Notes: generated from the sequence alone by a model not told the origin. Shown: positions 1 to 8,291, numbered from the stretch's first letter. The stretch: DNA of 64,000 nucleotides from Achromobacter xylosoxidans A8 (GCF_000165835.1 NC_014640.1:558001-622000), one strand, 5' to 3'. Numbers and translations are program-made.

Positions 1-418
1 GCCGGCGCAGGTAGGCGCGGCCGCACAGGAACACGCCGCGGGCATTGACCGCGAAGCTGCGTTCCCAGATGTCCAGCGTGGTGTCCTTGATGAGCGGGCG
101 TTCGCCGTTCTCCTGGAATAGCAGCAGTCCGGCGGCGCTGACGAGCACGGCGATGGGACCGTGCTGCGCTTCGATCTGCTCGAAGGCGTTGTCGACCGAG
201 TGTTCGTCGCTGACGTCGAAGGCATGGGAGGCGTGCGGCGCGCCCAGTTCGTCGGCCACGCGGCGGGCGCGTGCGGCGTCCACGTCCGAGACGATGACGC
301 GCAAGCCGGCGCTGGCCAGTTCCTGGCAGATGCGGGCGCCTATGCCGCCGCCGCCGCCCGTGACGAGCGCAAGGCGCGGGGCCGGACCCATGCCGGCCGG
401 CGTGGATACATTGGACAT
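1..418 (-). CDS. SDR-family oxidoreductase, N-terminal part (runs off left edge)
   Basis: NAD(P)-dependent short-chain dehydrogenase/reductase; only the first 139 residues are inside the window. The ATG at 418 is preceded by an AGGAG ribosome site. The Rossmann glycine motif TGGGGGIG lies at residues 20-27, an acidic residue follows the second strand (SDVD), and NARGVFL marks the end of the fourth helix. The usual NNAG motif reads SAAG here, a departure from the family consensus. The catalytic Tyr/Lys region lies beyond the edge. It is divergent from the GntR regulator starting at 624, which probably controls it. The substrate cannot be inferred. Confidence 0.85.
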   Translation of the reverse strand, partial: MSNVSTPAGMGPAPRLALVTGGGGGIGARICQELASAGLRVIVSDVDAARARRVADELGAPHASHAFDVSDEHSVDNAFEQIEAQHGPIAVLVSAAGLLLFQENGERPLIKDTTLDIWERSFAVNARGVFLCGRAYLRR

Positions 419-487
419 GCTGTCTCCTGGTAGCGTGCTGTCCGCCTCGGGTGGGGACGTGGCCGCTGGTTTGAATTTTTTGCGATT

Positions 488-497
488 ATGTATACAT
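488..497. promoter_or_regulatory. GntR-type operator candidate (copy 1)
   Basis: Perfect palindrome ATGTATACAT, 70 bp upstream of the leftward SDR start at 418. The core is repeated at 607-616. The form fits FadR/FCD-class GntR operators. Assignment to the GntR protein at 624 is an inference from position. Confidence 0.55.
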
Positions 498-606
498 GGC
501 GTAGAGGCAGGTATAGGGGCTTACCCTAAATCATGTTTGATTTACATCGTGTTTTACAGAGATGTTCCGAAATTCGGAAGCGTGTCTGGCATCCTATGTA
601 TTCTTC

Positions 607-616
607 ATGTATACAA
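607..616. promoter_or_regulatory. GntR-type operator candidate (copy 2)
   Basis: ATGTATACAA, one mismatch from the palindrome at 488-497. It ends 7 bp before the GntR start codon at 624, so it overlaps the expected ribosome-site region. Binding here would give direct autorepression. Confidence 0.55.
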
Positions 617-623
617 TGCGGCT

Positions 624-1301
624 ATGGACACGCTATCTCAACACGTTACCGACACGCTGCGGGACTGGGTGCTGCACGGCAAGTTCAGCCCGGGCGCCCG
701 CCTGGAAGAAATCCCGCTGGCGGAAAAACTTGGGGTGTCGCGCACGCCGGTGCGCGCGGCGCTGGCGACGCTGGGCAATGAAGGCTTGCTGGAACATCTG
801 CCCAAGCGCGGCTACACCGTGCGCGCCTATGACATCGGTGAAATCGTGGCGGCCTATGAGGTGCGCGCGGCGCTGGAAGGGCTGGCCTGTCGCCAGGCGG
901 CCCTGCGCGGGCTATCCAACGATGCCGTGGCGGTGCTGAAGAATTGCCTGGACGAAGGGGACCGGATCCTGGGCAAGGGCGTCTTGCTGGCCGAGGACCA
1001 TCTGCCGTACCAGCAGGTGAACATCACTCTGCACAATGGCATCCTGGAAGCGGCGGGCAACCCCTGGGTGCGGCGCTTCGCGACGCAGGCGCAGGCCATT
1101 CCCTACGCCTCGGACCGGATCATCCTGTGGGAAGACCACGGGATCATCCTGCGATCGCATGACGACCATCACCGCATCGTCAATGCGATCATCGCCCGCG
1201 ACGGCGCGCGGGCCGAGGACCTGATGCGCGAGCACGTGTACTACGCGGGCATCATCCTGAAGAACAACTACGAAAGGCTGGCGCAGGCGTACCGGGTCTG
1301 A
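624..1301 (+). CDS. GntR-family transcriptional regulator (FCD subfamily)
   Basis: DNA-binding repressor or activator of 225 residues, normal for FCD-type GntR proteins. The N-terminal winged helix reads LEEIPLAEKLGVSRTPVRAA with the conserved S-R-T-P-V-R recognition helix and the wing motif KRGYTVR. The C-terminal helical ligand domain carries the FCD-type histidines (DHHRIV, MREHV), likely metal or carboxylate ligands. The open frame extends upstream to 45, but the GntR domain starts at the ATG at 624. No clear Shine-Dalgarno is visible there; an operator-like palindrome takes its place. It is divergent from the partial SDR at 1-418 and convergent with the SDR at 1353-2105. Confidence 0.9.
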   Translation: MDTLSQHVTDTLRDWVLHGKFSPGARLEEIPLAEKLGVSRTPVRAALATLGNEGLLEHLPKRGYTVRAYDIGEIVAAYEVRAALEGLACRQAALRGLSNDAVAVLKNCLDEGDRILGKGVLLAEDHLPYQQVNITLHNGILEAAGNPWVRRFATQAQAIPYASDRIILWEDHGIILRSHDDHHRIVNAIIARDGARAEDLMREHVYYAGIILKNNYERLAQAYRV

Positions 1302-1352
1302 GGCACGCTTGCGAGTTGTGCGGGCTGGCGGGCTCCGTTTCCTGATGTTCCC

Positions 1353-2105
1353 TCAGACGGCCAGGTAGCCGCCGTCCACGGGCAGCACCACGCCGTTCAC
1401 ATAGCTGGCCATGTCGGAGGCCAGGAAAAGAACCGGGCCGACGATTTCCTCGGCCCGTCCGGCGCGCGCCATCGGGGTGCGCTGCGTGTACCAGTCCGTG
1501 CCCTGCGGGCGCCCACGCACGCCTGCGGTCATGTCGGTCTCCATCAGGCCCGGCGCGATGGCGTTCACGCGCACGCCATGCGGAGCCAGATCGCGCGCCA
1601 GGACTTCGGTGAACGAGCGCACGCCGCCCTTCGAGACGGTGTAGCTTGCAGGCGAGGTGCTGCAGCCATAGGCCACGACGGAGCACAGATTGATGATGAC
1701 GCCGCGCGCGGCCTTCAACTGCTCGACGAAGGCATGCGTGACATTGAAAGTGCCCTGCAGGTTCACGCTCATCACGCGGTCCCAGGTTTCGGGAGTTTTC
1801 GGATCCTCGAAGCGCTCGAGGGCGCCGATGCCGGCGTTGTTGACCAGGATGTTCAGGTTGCCGTGGTCGGTGGCGAACCGCTGCGCAAATGCGCGGACCG
1901 CGGCGGCATCGGTCACGTCCAGCACCGCTTCTGCGGCCTTGTCGCCTGCGTCGCGGATAGCCTGCGCGGTGGCGGCGGCCGCATCCGCGTCCACGTCGGC
2001 CACGATCACGGTCGCGCCTTGCTGCGCGAAACCCCGCGCGATGGCCGCGCCCAAGCCGCGGCCGGCGCCGGTAACGAGGACCCACTTGTCTTGCATCGAT
2101 ATCAT
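1353..2105 (-). CDS. SDR-family NAD(P)-dependent oxidoreductase
   Basis: Classical 250-residue short-chain dehydrogenase of the FabG-like group. Visible motifs are TGAGRGLG (cofactor loop), VADVDAD after strand 2 (the Asp favours NAD), NNAGIG, and the catalytic YTVSK with an upstream Ser. Near the C-terminus is the usual ASDMASYVNG...VDGGY ending. ATG at 2105 has AAGGGG seven bases upstream; an in-frame ATG at 2096 is an alternative. The promoter holds a 12-bp palindrome at 2136-2162. The gene stands alone between a convergent GntR gene and the carbonic anhydrase. Substrate unknown. Confidence 0.9.
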   Translation of the reverse strand: MISMQDKWVLVTGAGRGLGAAIARGFAQQGATVIVADVDADAAAATAQAIRDAGDKAAEAVLDVTDAAAVRAFAQRFATDHGNLNILVNNAGIGALERFEDPKTPETWDRVMSVNLQGTFNVTHAFVEQLKAARGVIINLCSVVAYGCSTSPASYTVSKGGVRSFTEVLARDLAPHGVRVNAIAPGLMETDMTAGVRGRPQGTDWYTQRTPMARAGRAEEIVGPVLFLASDMASYVNGVVLPVDGGYLAV

Positions 2106-2135
2106 GGTCAGCCCCTTTGGCGGCTCAGGTTCTCA

Positions 2136-2170
2136 AATTATGGACGAAAGTCGTCCATAATTATGCACGA
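2136..2170. promoter_or_regulatory. Palindromic operator candidate upstream of the SDR gene
   Basis: Perfect 12-bp inverted repeat: AATTATGGACGA at 2136-2147 and TCGTCCATAATT at 2151-2162, with a 3-nt centre. A further half-site-like TTATGCACGA follows at 2161-2170. It lies 31 bp upstream of the leftward start at 2105, where a promoter is expected. It differs from the ATGTATACA sites of the nearby GntR gene, so the binder is probably another regulator. Confidence 0.55.
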
Positions 2171-2319
2171 AGGGGTTTTTCTGGTCGAGGGAAGGGGTGG
2201 GAAATTTATGGCCTGGCGGTTTTGCGAGGGCGAGCGGGTCAAGCGGCCGCGGCGCGCAGGAACAACCAGGAAAGGCCGGCGCAGGCGTGCCGGGGCTACC
2301 GCACGCCTGCTACCGCGCC

Positions 2320-2970
2320 TTACGCCGCCGCGGGCGATTCCAGGCAGGGCTTGAATTCACCGGTCGCGGGATCGCGCAGGTACAGCAGGCCGGTGGCCAC
2401 GCCGAAGTAGGTGCCGTGCAGTTCAAGGTCGCCCTTTTCCACGCGGCGGCGGATGGACGGGAAGGTCATCAGGTTGTTCAGGCTGTGTTCGACCGTGGCC
2501 AGTTCCAGGCGTTTCAGGTTGGCCTGGCGGTCGCCGGTGCCGGGGCCCAGGCGTTGGGCCACGGGTTCGATCTGCGACATCCACTTGCCGATGAAATCGC
2601 CCTTGGTCAGGGGCTTGGCGTCGTCGAAGAAGGAGCGGATGCCGCCGCAGGAGGCGTGGCCCAGCACCACGATGTGCTTGACGTTCAGGCCGTTGACCGC
2701 GAATTCGATCGCGGCGCTGGTGCCGTGGTACGAGGATTCCGAGTCAGGGTCACAGGGCGGGACCAGGTTCGCGACGTTGCGCACGACGAACATCTCGCCG
2801 GGGCCGGCGTCGAAGATGACTTCGGGCGACACGCGCGAGTCGCAGCACCCGATGATCAGGATTTCCGGGTTTTGTCCCGATTCGGCCAGCTTTTGATATC
2901 GGCTGCTTTCCGAAGGGAAACGGCCCCCCAGGAAAGATTGGTAGCCTTCGGTGAGTCTTTTTGGAAACAT
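2320..2970 (-). CDS. Beta-class carbonic anhydrase
   Basis: Interconverts CO2 and bicarbonate with a zinc ion; 216 residues, cytoplasmic. Zinc ligands are seen as the C-x-D-S-R motif (C42, D44, R46) and H105/C108 within LGHASCGG. The segment NVANLVPPCD is typical of the family. ATG at 2970 has GAGGAAG upstream; the frame stays open to 3021 but without family similarity. The gene is monocistronic, between two leftward genes. Bicarbonate supply for carboxylases is the usual role. A stem-loop lies just upstream at 3027-3051. Confidence 0.93.
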   Translation of the reverse strand: MFPKRLTEGYQSFLGGRFPSESSRYQKLAESGQNPEILIIGCCDSRVSPEVIFDAGPGEMFVVRNVANLVPPCDPDSESSYHGTSAAIEFAVNGLNVKHIVVLGHASCGGIRSFFDDAKPLTKGDFIGKWMSQIEPVAQRLGPGTGDRQANLKRLELATVEHSLNNLMTFPSIRRRVEKGDLELHGTYFGVATGLLYLRDPATGEFKPCLESPAAA

Positions 2971-3026
2971 GATCTTTTCTTCCTCGTAGCTGGAGCCAGG
3001 CGTGCTGGCGCGTCGGCGCACGCAAC

Positions 3027-3053
3027 AAGGGGCTTCGTGTGGAAGCCCCTTTT
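3027..3053. terminator. Stem-loop with a T-run on the + strand, upstream of the carbonic anhydrase
   Basis: Inverted repeat AAGGGGCTT (3027-3035) and AAGCCCCTT (3043-3051) with a 7-nt loop, followed by TTATT on the + strand. On the - strand it would follow the FxLYD gene at 3191-3529 and could end that transcript, but the T-rich tail is on the other strand and no + strand gene lies upstream. Confidence 0.45.
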
Positions 3054-3190
3054 ATTGAGTCGACAAACGCAATTTTCCCATATTTGACCTTGCGCCACGC
3101 TGTCTAAACCCCGTGCGAATCAGGGTTTTTTGCCGCCGGGCAACCGGGCTCGCGGCATGGGCGCCGTTCTGGTGCAGGCCGTAGGGGGGC

Positions 3191-3529
3191 CTAGCGGGCG
3201 TCGACGCCCAGCGCCGTGACGCGGGTGAACTGCAGCGGCGTGACGGCCCGGATCTGCTTGATCTGGCCGGGCGCCAGCGGGCCGACGACGTCGTCGCGCA
3301 CTCGGCCGATCTCGCGGCCCTGCGCGTCGAACAGCACGAAGGTCAGCATGGCGCTGTTGACGTGCCGCGCGGACTGGTTGGAAAGCAGGCCGGTGATGGC
3401 CGACACGTTCTGGTTGACGTCGCGCACCGCCTGGACATTGCCCAGCGTGACGCCGTAGACCAGGCCCTGCGCGCCGGCGGCGCCAGACAGGCCGGCCAGC
3501 AGCGCGAACGAAGCAAGGGCAAGTTTCAT
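3191..3529 (-). CDS. Small secreted FxLYD-domain-like protein
   Basis: 112-residue exported protein. The signal peptide (MKLALASFALLAG...GAQG) should be cleaved near residue 20. The mature part reads as one small beta-sandwich like FxLYD domains: NVSAITGLLSNQSA, a FVLFDAQGREIG strand pair and APGQIKQIRAVTP, equivalent to the 'LxPGE' turn. ATG at 3529 with AGGAGACC nine bases upstream is preferred to the in-frame ATG at 3550. Such domains occur in envelope proteins; the precise role is unknown. Its 5' region is shared divergently with psiF. Confidence 0.75.
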   Translation of the reverse strand: MKLALASFALLAGLSGAAGAQGLVYGVTLGNVQAVRDVNQNVSAITGLLSNQSARHVNSAMLTFVLFDAQGREIGRVRDDVVGPLAPGQIKQIRAVTPLQFTRVTALGVDAR

Positions 3530-3891
3530 TGTGGTCTCCTGAGCAGCCACGTGGCGGGCGCCATTTTCACCCGCAGGGCGGTCGTCGCCGCCTCTGGACT
3601 GGGGGCATGCTTATCTCACACCTTTCCCGTCTTGTACACAACGGGGCAAAGGGATGAATGGGTAACAGGGTGCTTGGATTGGTCGCAAATTCGCCTGCGT
3701 GGATGGCGTGTCCACGGGGAGGCCGCTGGCGGTTTCAGGGGCATGTCAGGCCTTGGCGATTCTTGACTTTCCGCACCCTTGCGCAGGGTTCGGGTTTGTT
3801 CGATCATGACCGGGCCGGCGATTGGGCCGGCGGACCGTGCGGCCCGCCTTTGCGACTGAATCCAGGCGCGCGGGCGCCAAGGGAGGAACCC
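3530..3891. other. Divergent intergenic region (362 bp)
   Basis: Separates the leftward FxLYD gene from rightward psiF and must carry both promoters. A TTGTACACAA sequence at 3632-3641 contains a TGTACA palindrome, and the octamer GGGCCGGC occurs twice near 3810-3835. Open frames crossing it show no family resemblance and I do not call them genes. Confidence 0.5.
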
Positions 3892-4227
3892 ATGCTTTCC
3901 CGTACCAGCCAATTGGCCTCGGCCTTTCTGTTGACCGCTTGTTTCGCCGGCGCGGCGTTTGCCCAGACCCCTGCGGCCCCCGCTCCCGCCAAGACGCCCA
4001 CGCCGCAGCAGCAGCGCATGGCCGACTGCAACAAGTCGGCGGAAGGCAAGAAGGGCGACGAGCGCAAAACCTACATGAGCAGCTGCCTGAAGGGCGAAGC
4101 CGCCGCGCCCGCCAAGGAGCTCACGCCGCAGCAGCAGAAGATGAAGGACTGCAACGCCAAGGCTACCTCGCAGCAGCTGACAGGCGACAAGCGCAAGACG
4201 TTCATGAGCACCTGCCTGAAAGGCTAA
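3892..4227 (+). CDS. PsiF-repeat periplasmic protein
   Basis: 111-residue exported protein. A signal peptide (residues 1-24, ending AAFAQ) is followed by an Ala/Pro linker and two copies of the PsiF repeat: QQQRMADCNK...RKTYMSSCLKG and QQQKMKDCNAK...RKTFMSTCLKG. Each has two cysteines, probably disulfide-bonded in the periplasm. In E. coli psiF is phosphate-starvation inducible, but its function is unknown. ATG at 3892 has GGGAGGAA upstream, a strong site. No obvious Pho box was recognised. The gene ends at a bidirectional terminator. Confidence 0.9.
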   Translation: MLSRTSQLASAFLLTACFAGAAFAQTPAAPAPAKTPTPQQQRMADCNKSAEGKKGDERKTYMSSCLKGEAAAPAKELTPQQQKMKDCNAKATSQQLTGDKRKTFMSTCLKG

Positions 4228-4252
4228 TGCCAACATAGCCCATCGCCTTGCC

Positions 4253-4294
4253 AAAAAAAACGCCAGCCCATGAAACAGGCTGGCGTTTTCTTTG
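4253..4294. terminator. Bidirectional Rho-independent terminator
   Basis: Stem CGCCAGCC (4261-4268) with GGCTGGCG (4278-4285), preceded by A8 and followed by TTTTCTTT, so it works on both strands. It sits between convergent psiF and the amidase gene. Confidence 0.9.
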
Positions 4295-4307
4295 CATGAA
4301 GCGCTTG

Positions 4308-5783
4308 TCAGCCGCCGGAGCGTCCCGGCCCTTGCAACCGCCCCAGCACGTTCTCCAGCATCAGTCCGACCGCCAGCACCTTGCGGTCCTCGCCCGGCAG
4401 TCCATCAACCTCCAATCCCACCGGTAGCCCGTCCGCCGACAAGCCCGCGGGCACGCTCAGCCCGGGCAGGCCGGCGTTGCTGCCCGGATCGACGTTGCGC
4501 GCCAGACGGCCGAAGCTTTCGAAGCTGCTGGCGTCCGGCGTGGCGGCCATCGGCTGGATCGGCACGGTGGGAAACAGCAGGCCGTCCAGCGCATGGTCCT
4601 GGAACGCGCGGCGATACACGTTGATGAGCTCGTCGCGATGCGTCGCCATGGCGCGTTCATAGAGAGGTTGCAGCGGCAGCACTTCGCCCGAGGGCAGGGG
4701 CAGCACGCCTGGCACGATCAGGCCGTCGAAGATCCCTTTCACGTCCGGGCTGGATATCTGCGCCACTACCTGCTCGAAGGTGACGCCGGTTTCGTAGCGT
4801 TCGAGATAGTCCGTCAGGTCTCCCTTCTGTTCATGCAGGCAGACGGGCATGCCGACCGCAGCGTTGCTGGCCTCCAGGCCGGGCATGTCCAGTTCCACCA
4901 ACTGCACGCCGGCCGCGCGCAGCTTGGTCAGCGCGGCGTCCATCACGGCCTGCACCTGCGGATCCAGGCCTTGCCAGAAGTAGCCGCACAGGCCCAGGCG
5001 CATGCCAGCCGGGGGCAGTGCGGACAGCGGCTGCGGATCTCCGGCAAGCACCGCATCCAGCAGCACGATGTCGTCCATGCTGTTGGCTATCGGTCCCGGC
5101 GTGTCGCGGGTATGCGAGATGGGCGTGATGCCGGCGCCGTCGTAGCGCCCCACCGAAGGGCGGAAGCCGACCGCGCCGTTCACCGCCGCCGGCAGGCGCA
5201 CCGACGCGCCCGTGTCCGTGCCCAGCGCGGCCGGCGTCAGGCGCGCGCCCACCGCTGCGCCACTGCCCGAGGAGGAGCCGCCCGCGATCAGGCTGGCGTC
5301 GTAGGCGTTGCGCGTGCCTTCGCCATGCGTGCCGGGAAAGGCGGTGTTGTAGCCCGACACGCCGAACGCCAGTTCGTGCATATTGGTCTTGCCGACGATG
5401 ACGGCGCCGGCTTCGCGCAGCCGGCGCACCACCGGTGCGTCCTCGGCCGGACGGAAATGCTTCAAGGCGGGCGTGCCCGCCGTGTTGGGCAGACCGGCGA
5501 CGTGGATGTTGTCCTTGATGGCGATAGGCACGCCAGCCAGCGGCAGCGCGGTCCCATCAGCCTGGCCGCCGGCGGCGTCACGGGCGCGGGCCTGGGCCAG
5601 CGCACCTGCGCGGTCCACGGTGATGAAGGCGTTGAGGTCCGCGCGGGCGTCGATGCGGTCCAGGCAGGCCTGGGTCAGCGCAACGCTGGTGAGCCTGCCT
5701 TGCCGGATCAGGGCCGCGGCCTCGGTGACGGTCAGGTCCACCGGGGACGCGGCGGGCAATGGCTGGTTGGACGTATCGGACAT
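4308..5783 (-). CDS. Amidase-signature hydrolase (indoleacetamide-hydrolase-like)
   Basis: Hydrolyses an amide to acid and ammonia; 491 residues, cytoplasmic. The Ser-cisSer-Lys triad is visible: K90 in PIAIKDN, S170 in AGGSSSGSG and nucleophile S194 in [11 protein letters not shown] (24-residue spacing, as in the family). Its layout resembles IaaH/AtzF-type amidases; the true substrate is unknown. It lies 92 bp after the methyltransferase in the same direction, but has its own operator-like repeats at 5795-5833. It ends at a strong terminator. It is not closely similar to the second amidase at 38361, judging by the residues around the triad. Confidence 0.88.
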   Translation of the reverse strand: MSDTSNQPLPAASPVDLTVTEAAALIRQGRLTSVALTQACLDRIDARADLNAFITVDRAGALAQARARDAAGGQADGTALPLAGVPIAIKDNIHVAGLPNTAGTPALKHFRPAEDAPVVRRLREAGAVIVGKTNMHELAFGVSGYNTAFPGTHGEGTRNAYDASLIAGGSSSGSGAAVGARLTPAALGTDTGASVRLPAAVNGAVGFRPSVGRYDGAGITPISHTRDTPGPIANSMDDIVLLDAVLAGDPQPLSALPPAGMRLGLCGYFWQGLDPQVQAVMDAALTKLRAAGVQLVELDMPGLEASNAAVGMPVCLHEQKGDLTDYLERYETGVTFEQVVAQISSPDVKGIFDGLIVPGVLPLPSGEVLPLQPLYERAMATHRDELINVYRRAFQDHALDGLLFPTVPIQPMAATPDASSFESFGRLARNVDPGSNAGLPGLSVPAGLSADGLPVGLEVDGLPGEDRKVLAVGLMLENVLGRLQGPGRSGG

Positions 5784-5794
5784 GGCGCTTCCTT

Positions 5795-5833
5795 ACCTGT
5801 ACGGGATTCTGTCGAACCCATACCTATACAGGT
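5795..5833. promoter_or_regulatory. Inverted-repeat operator candidate in the amidase promoter
   Basis: ACCTGTA (5795-5801) and its complement TACAGGT (5827-5833), centres 32 bp apart, about three helical turns. The right copy lies in the near-palindrome ACCTATACAGGT (5822-5833). The string from 5817 resembles 6729-6745 in the XRE promoter, suggesting a shared regulator. Confidence 0.45.
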
Positions 5834-5875
5834 CGGAGCGGGCGCTGTCGAGCGGGTCCCGCCGCAGCGGAGGAA

Positions 5876-6646
5876 TCAGCCCGGCTTTCTCACCACGATG
5901 GTGGCCGTGTCGCTGGTGAAGGACGCGTCGTCCTGCACCTCGAAGTGCGTGCGCACCACGTCAGGCGCGATGCCGAACATATGGCGCAATGCCGCCACCA
6001 GCGTGTCCGGCGTGCGCATGCGCACGACCCAGGACTGGAACTCCAGCGGCAGGCGGCGTGGCGCCAGGCCCTGCAGGGTGAAGCCGGCTTCGGTCAGCAT
6101 GCGGGTCCACTCGGCAACCGAGTAGTCGCGCACGTGCGAAGTGTCGCGCAATACCTCGATGGTCTGCAGCCAGGTATCCAGCAACGGCTCGCCCGGCGAC
6201 ACCACGTCGGCGAACACGGCGATGCCGCCGGGTTTCAGAACGCGGAAGGCTTCGCGCAGGCCGCGTCCAGCATCCTGCCAGTGGTGGGTGGAATAGCGCG
6301 ACATCACCAGGTCGAATTCGCCGTCGTCGAACGGCAGGTACTCCGCCTTGCCCTGACAGGTGGCCAGGTTGGCCAGCCCGCGCTTGGCGGCCTCGCCCGC
6401 GACCACGTCCAGCATCTGCTGCGACAGGTCATAGGCGGTGACGTGCTTGACGTGCGGCGCGACGTGAAAGCTGACGTGGCCGCCGCCACAGCCCAGGTCC
6501 AGCAGCCGGGCTTCGGGATGCTGCGCGGCGATGCCTGCCATTTGCAGCAGGTCTTCGCCCTGGGCGTGTACGGCGCTGGTCAGGTAGGCGGTCGCGCGCG
6601 GGCTGAATTGGCGGTCGACGGCGGCGTCATGGGTGCTGGCGGTCAT
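5876..6646 (-). CDS. Class I SAM-dependent methyltransferase (UbiE/COQ5-like fold)
   Basis: 256-residue methyltransferase. SAM-binding motif I is LDLGCGGGHVSFHVA near residue 48; the acidic end of strand 2 is TAYDLS; motif III is FRVLKPGGIAVF. The HHW in SRYSTHHWQDAG is typical of methyltransferase_11 proteins acting on small molecules. The C-terminal lid (residues 170-256) has no assigned specificity. It is divergent from the XRE regulator with 116 bp between starts, which suggests direct control by it. Not ubiE itself: sequence around the motifs differs and there is no ubiquinone neighbourhood. Confidence 0.85.
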   Translation of the reverse strand: MTASTHDAAVDRQFSPRATAYLTSAVHAQGEDLLQMAGIAAQHPEARLLDLGCGGGHVSFHVAPHVKHVTAYDLSQQMLDVVAGEAAKRGLANLATCQGKAEYLPFDDGEFDLVMSRYSTHHWQDAGRGLREAFRVLKPGGIAVFADVVSPGEPLLDTWLQTIEVLRDTSHVRDYSVAEWTRMLTEAGFTLQGLAPRRLPLEFQSWVVRMRTPDTLVAALRHMFGIAPDVVRTHFEVQDDASFTSDTATIVVRKPG

Positions 6647-6728
6647 GAGGAATCCTTGGGTGGCTGGGGCTGCCGCGGGGGCGGAAAGCGTTGGGAAGCG
6701 GTGGCCCAGGCGCTAAGATAGGCGGCTG

Positions 6729-6745
6729 CCCATACACGTACAAGT
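6729..6745. promoter_or_regulatory. Motif shared between the XRE and amidase promoters
   Basis: CCCATACACGTACAAGT lies 18 bp before the XRE start at 6763. It matches CCCATACCTATACAGGT at 5817-5833 in 13 of 17 positions. A TAAGAT hexamer at 6713-6718 could be the -10 element. A common operator is an inference. Confidence 0.4.
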
Positions 6746-6762
6746 CCATTGCTCATCCTGGT

Positions 6763-7581
6763 ATGACTACTTCCCCCCAAACCGGCGCCGCCGGCCATGA
6801 AGGCTCTCCCTTGCGCCGCCAGGCGCTGGGTGAATTCGTGCGCAGCGCCCGTTCCCGCATCACGCCCCAGATGGCCGGCTTGCCGGAAGGCATGCGCCGC
6901 CGCACGCCCGGGCTGCGGCGCGAGGAGGTCGCCCAACTGTGCGGCATCAGCGTCACCTGGTACACGTGGATCGAGCAGGGACGGGAGGTGTCGGTGTCGC
7001 CTTCGGTCTGGTCGCGCATCGCGGGCGTGCTGCAACTGGCCCGCGCCGAACGCGCCTATCTGTTCGACCTGGCCGACTGTGCCGACCCTCAGCACGGCCG
7101 CGACGATGCGGGCGCGCCTGGCCCCTTGCAGGAATGCGTGAACGCGATCAATGCGCCGGCCTACGTGCTGGACCGCGCCTGGAACGTGCTGGCGTACAAC
7201 GAGCCGTTGCGCGAGCTGTTCGACAACTGGCCGGCGCGCGACGCCGAACCTAATCTGCTGCGCTACATCTTCCTGGACCCCGCCGCGCGCGAACTGGTGG
7301 TGGACTGGGACCAGCGCGCCCGCCGCGTGGTGGCGGAATTCCGCGCCGACGCCGGCGCGCATCTGGATGAGCCGGGCGTGCTGGCGCTGCTGGACAGCCT
7401 GAACCGCCAGAGTCCGGTGTTCGCCCACTGGTGGACGCGCCACGCGGTGGTGGAGCGCGAAGGCGGTTTGCGTGAATTCCAGCATCCGGGGCGCGGCAAG
7501 CTGGCCTACCAGCAGATCACATTCCGGTTGGCGACGCATCCGGATCTGAAGCTGGTGATGTTGCTGGGCGGGGGCGAGTAG
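6763..7581 (+). CDS. XRE-family regulator with MmyB-like ligand-binding domain
   Basis: 272 residues. An N-terminal Cro/XRE helix-turn-helix covers roughly residues 15-85 (LRREEVAQLCGISVTWYTWI, with the R-R-E-E-V-A signature of this subfamily). A PAS-like MmyB domain follows, marked by APAYVLDRAWNVLAYNEPLRELF and the C-terminal FQHPGRGKLAYQQITFRL. Members of this group bind fatty-acid-like or other small ligands and usually control a divergent gene, here the methyltransferase. ATG at 6763 (MTTSPQ) is chosen because the frame upstream to 6691 lacks similarity. It is convergent with the next GntR gene. Confidence 0.88.
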   Translation: MTTSPQTGAAGHEGSPLRRQALGEFVRSARSRITPQMAGLPEGMRRRTPGLRREEVAQLCGISVTWYTWIEQGREVSVSPSVWSRIAGVLQLARAERAYLFDLADCADPQHGRDDAGAPGPLQECVNAINAPAYVLDRAWNVLAYNEPLRELFDNWPARDAEPNLLRYIFLDPAARELVVDWDQRARRVVAEFRADAGAHLDEPGVLALLDSLNRQSPVFAHWWTRHAVVEREGGLREFQHPGRGKLAYQQITFRLATHPDLKLVMLLGGGE

Positions 7582-7613
7582 CGGGGAAGCCTTGCTGCCG
7601 GACGCGGTCGGGT

Positions 7614-8291
7614 CTACTTCACCAGGCCGTGTTCCGTCAGATAGCGGATCAGGAATTCGCCATGGCCTTCGATATCGCGGCGGATCTCGCGCACTACCGC
7701 TTCCGTATCGGCGGCTTCCAGGCCCGCAATAATGCCCTCATGGGGATGCCCGTCGGGCAAGACCGGGAAAGGTGGCGTGTACAGGTAAGACAGATAGGAT
7801 GCCGTCTGTACCCATAGGTTCTCGATGATGAACAGCAGGTGTGGCATCTGCGCAGCGGAATACAGCGCGAAGTGGAAATCGAAGTTGCGCGCCAGCACGG
7901 GAGCCATGAGCTGCTGATCGCGGCTGGCCATCAGGTTGGCGTGTATGCCGCGCAATTCGGCAATCAATGCCGGCGTGGCGTGCGGCACGGCGCGGCGCGC
8001 GGCGAAGCATTCGAGTTCCAGGCGGATGCTGCGCAGTTCCTGCAGTTGCGCCACGGTAAGTTCCGGCACCTTGACTGATTTGCCCGGGCTGAGCGTCAGT
8101 GCCCGTTCGGACACGAGTTGCAGCAGCGCCTCCCGCACGGGAGTCTGGCTCACACCCAAGGTGTCGGTGATCGAACGCAGGGTGATGGTGTCGCCGGGAC
8201 GCAGCTCGCCCATCATGATCTTTTGCTTGATTTCCCGATAAATGCGAGCGGTCATGTTTTCCCGCTGCATCGGCGCCAAATTGATCGTCAT
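7614..8291 (-). CDS. GntR-family transcriptional regulator (FCD subfamily)
   Basis: 225 residues. The winged helix at residues 15-80 contains LRSITDTLGVSQTPVREALLQL, with the recognition sequence S-Q-T-P-V-R-E-A. The FCD ligand domain follows, with helix motifs RNFDFHFALYSAA and the C-terminal GHGEFLIRYL. Divergent from the TPP-enzyme operon, with 161 bp between starts carrying two copies of ATTTTATAAAA, the probable operators. This arrangement is typical for a local repressor of a catabolic operon induced by its substrate. Confidence 0.9.
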   Translation of the reverse strand: MTINLAPMQRENMTARIYREIKQKIMMGELRPGDTITLRSITDTLGVSQTPVREALLQLVSERALTLSPGKSVKVPELTVAQLQELRSIRLELECFAARRAVPHATPALIAELRGIHANLMASRDQQLMAPVLARNFDFHFALYSAAQMPHLLFIIENLWVQTASYLSYLYTPPFPVLPDGHPHEGIIAGLEAADTEAVVREIRRDIEGHGEFLIRYLTEHGLVK

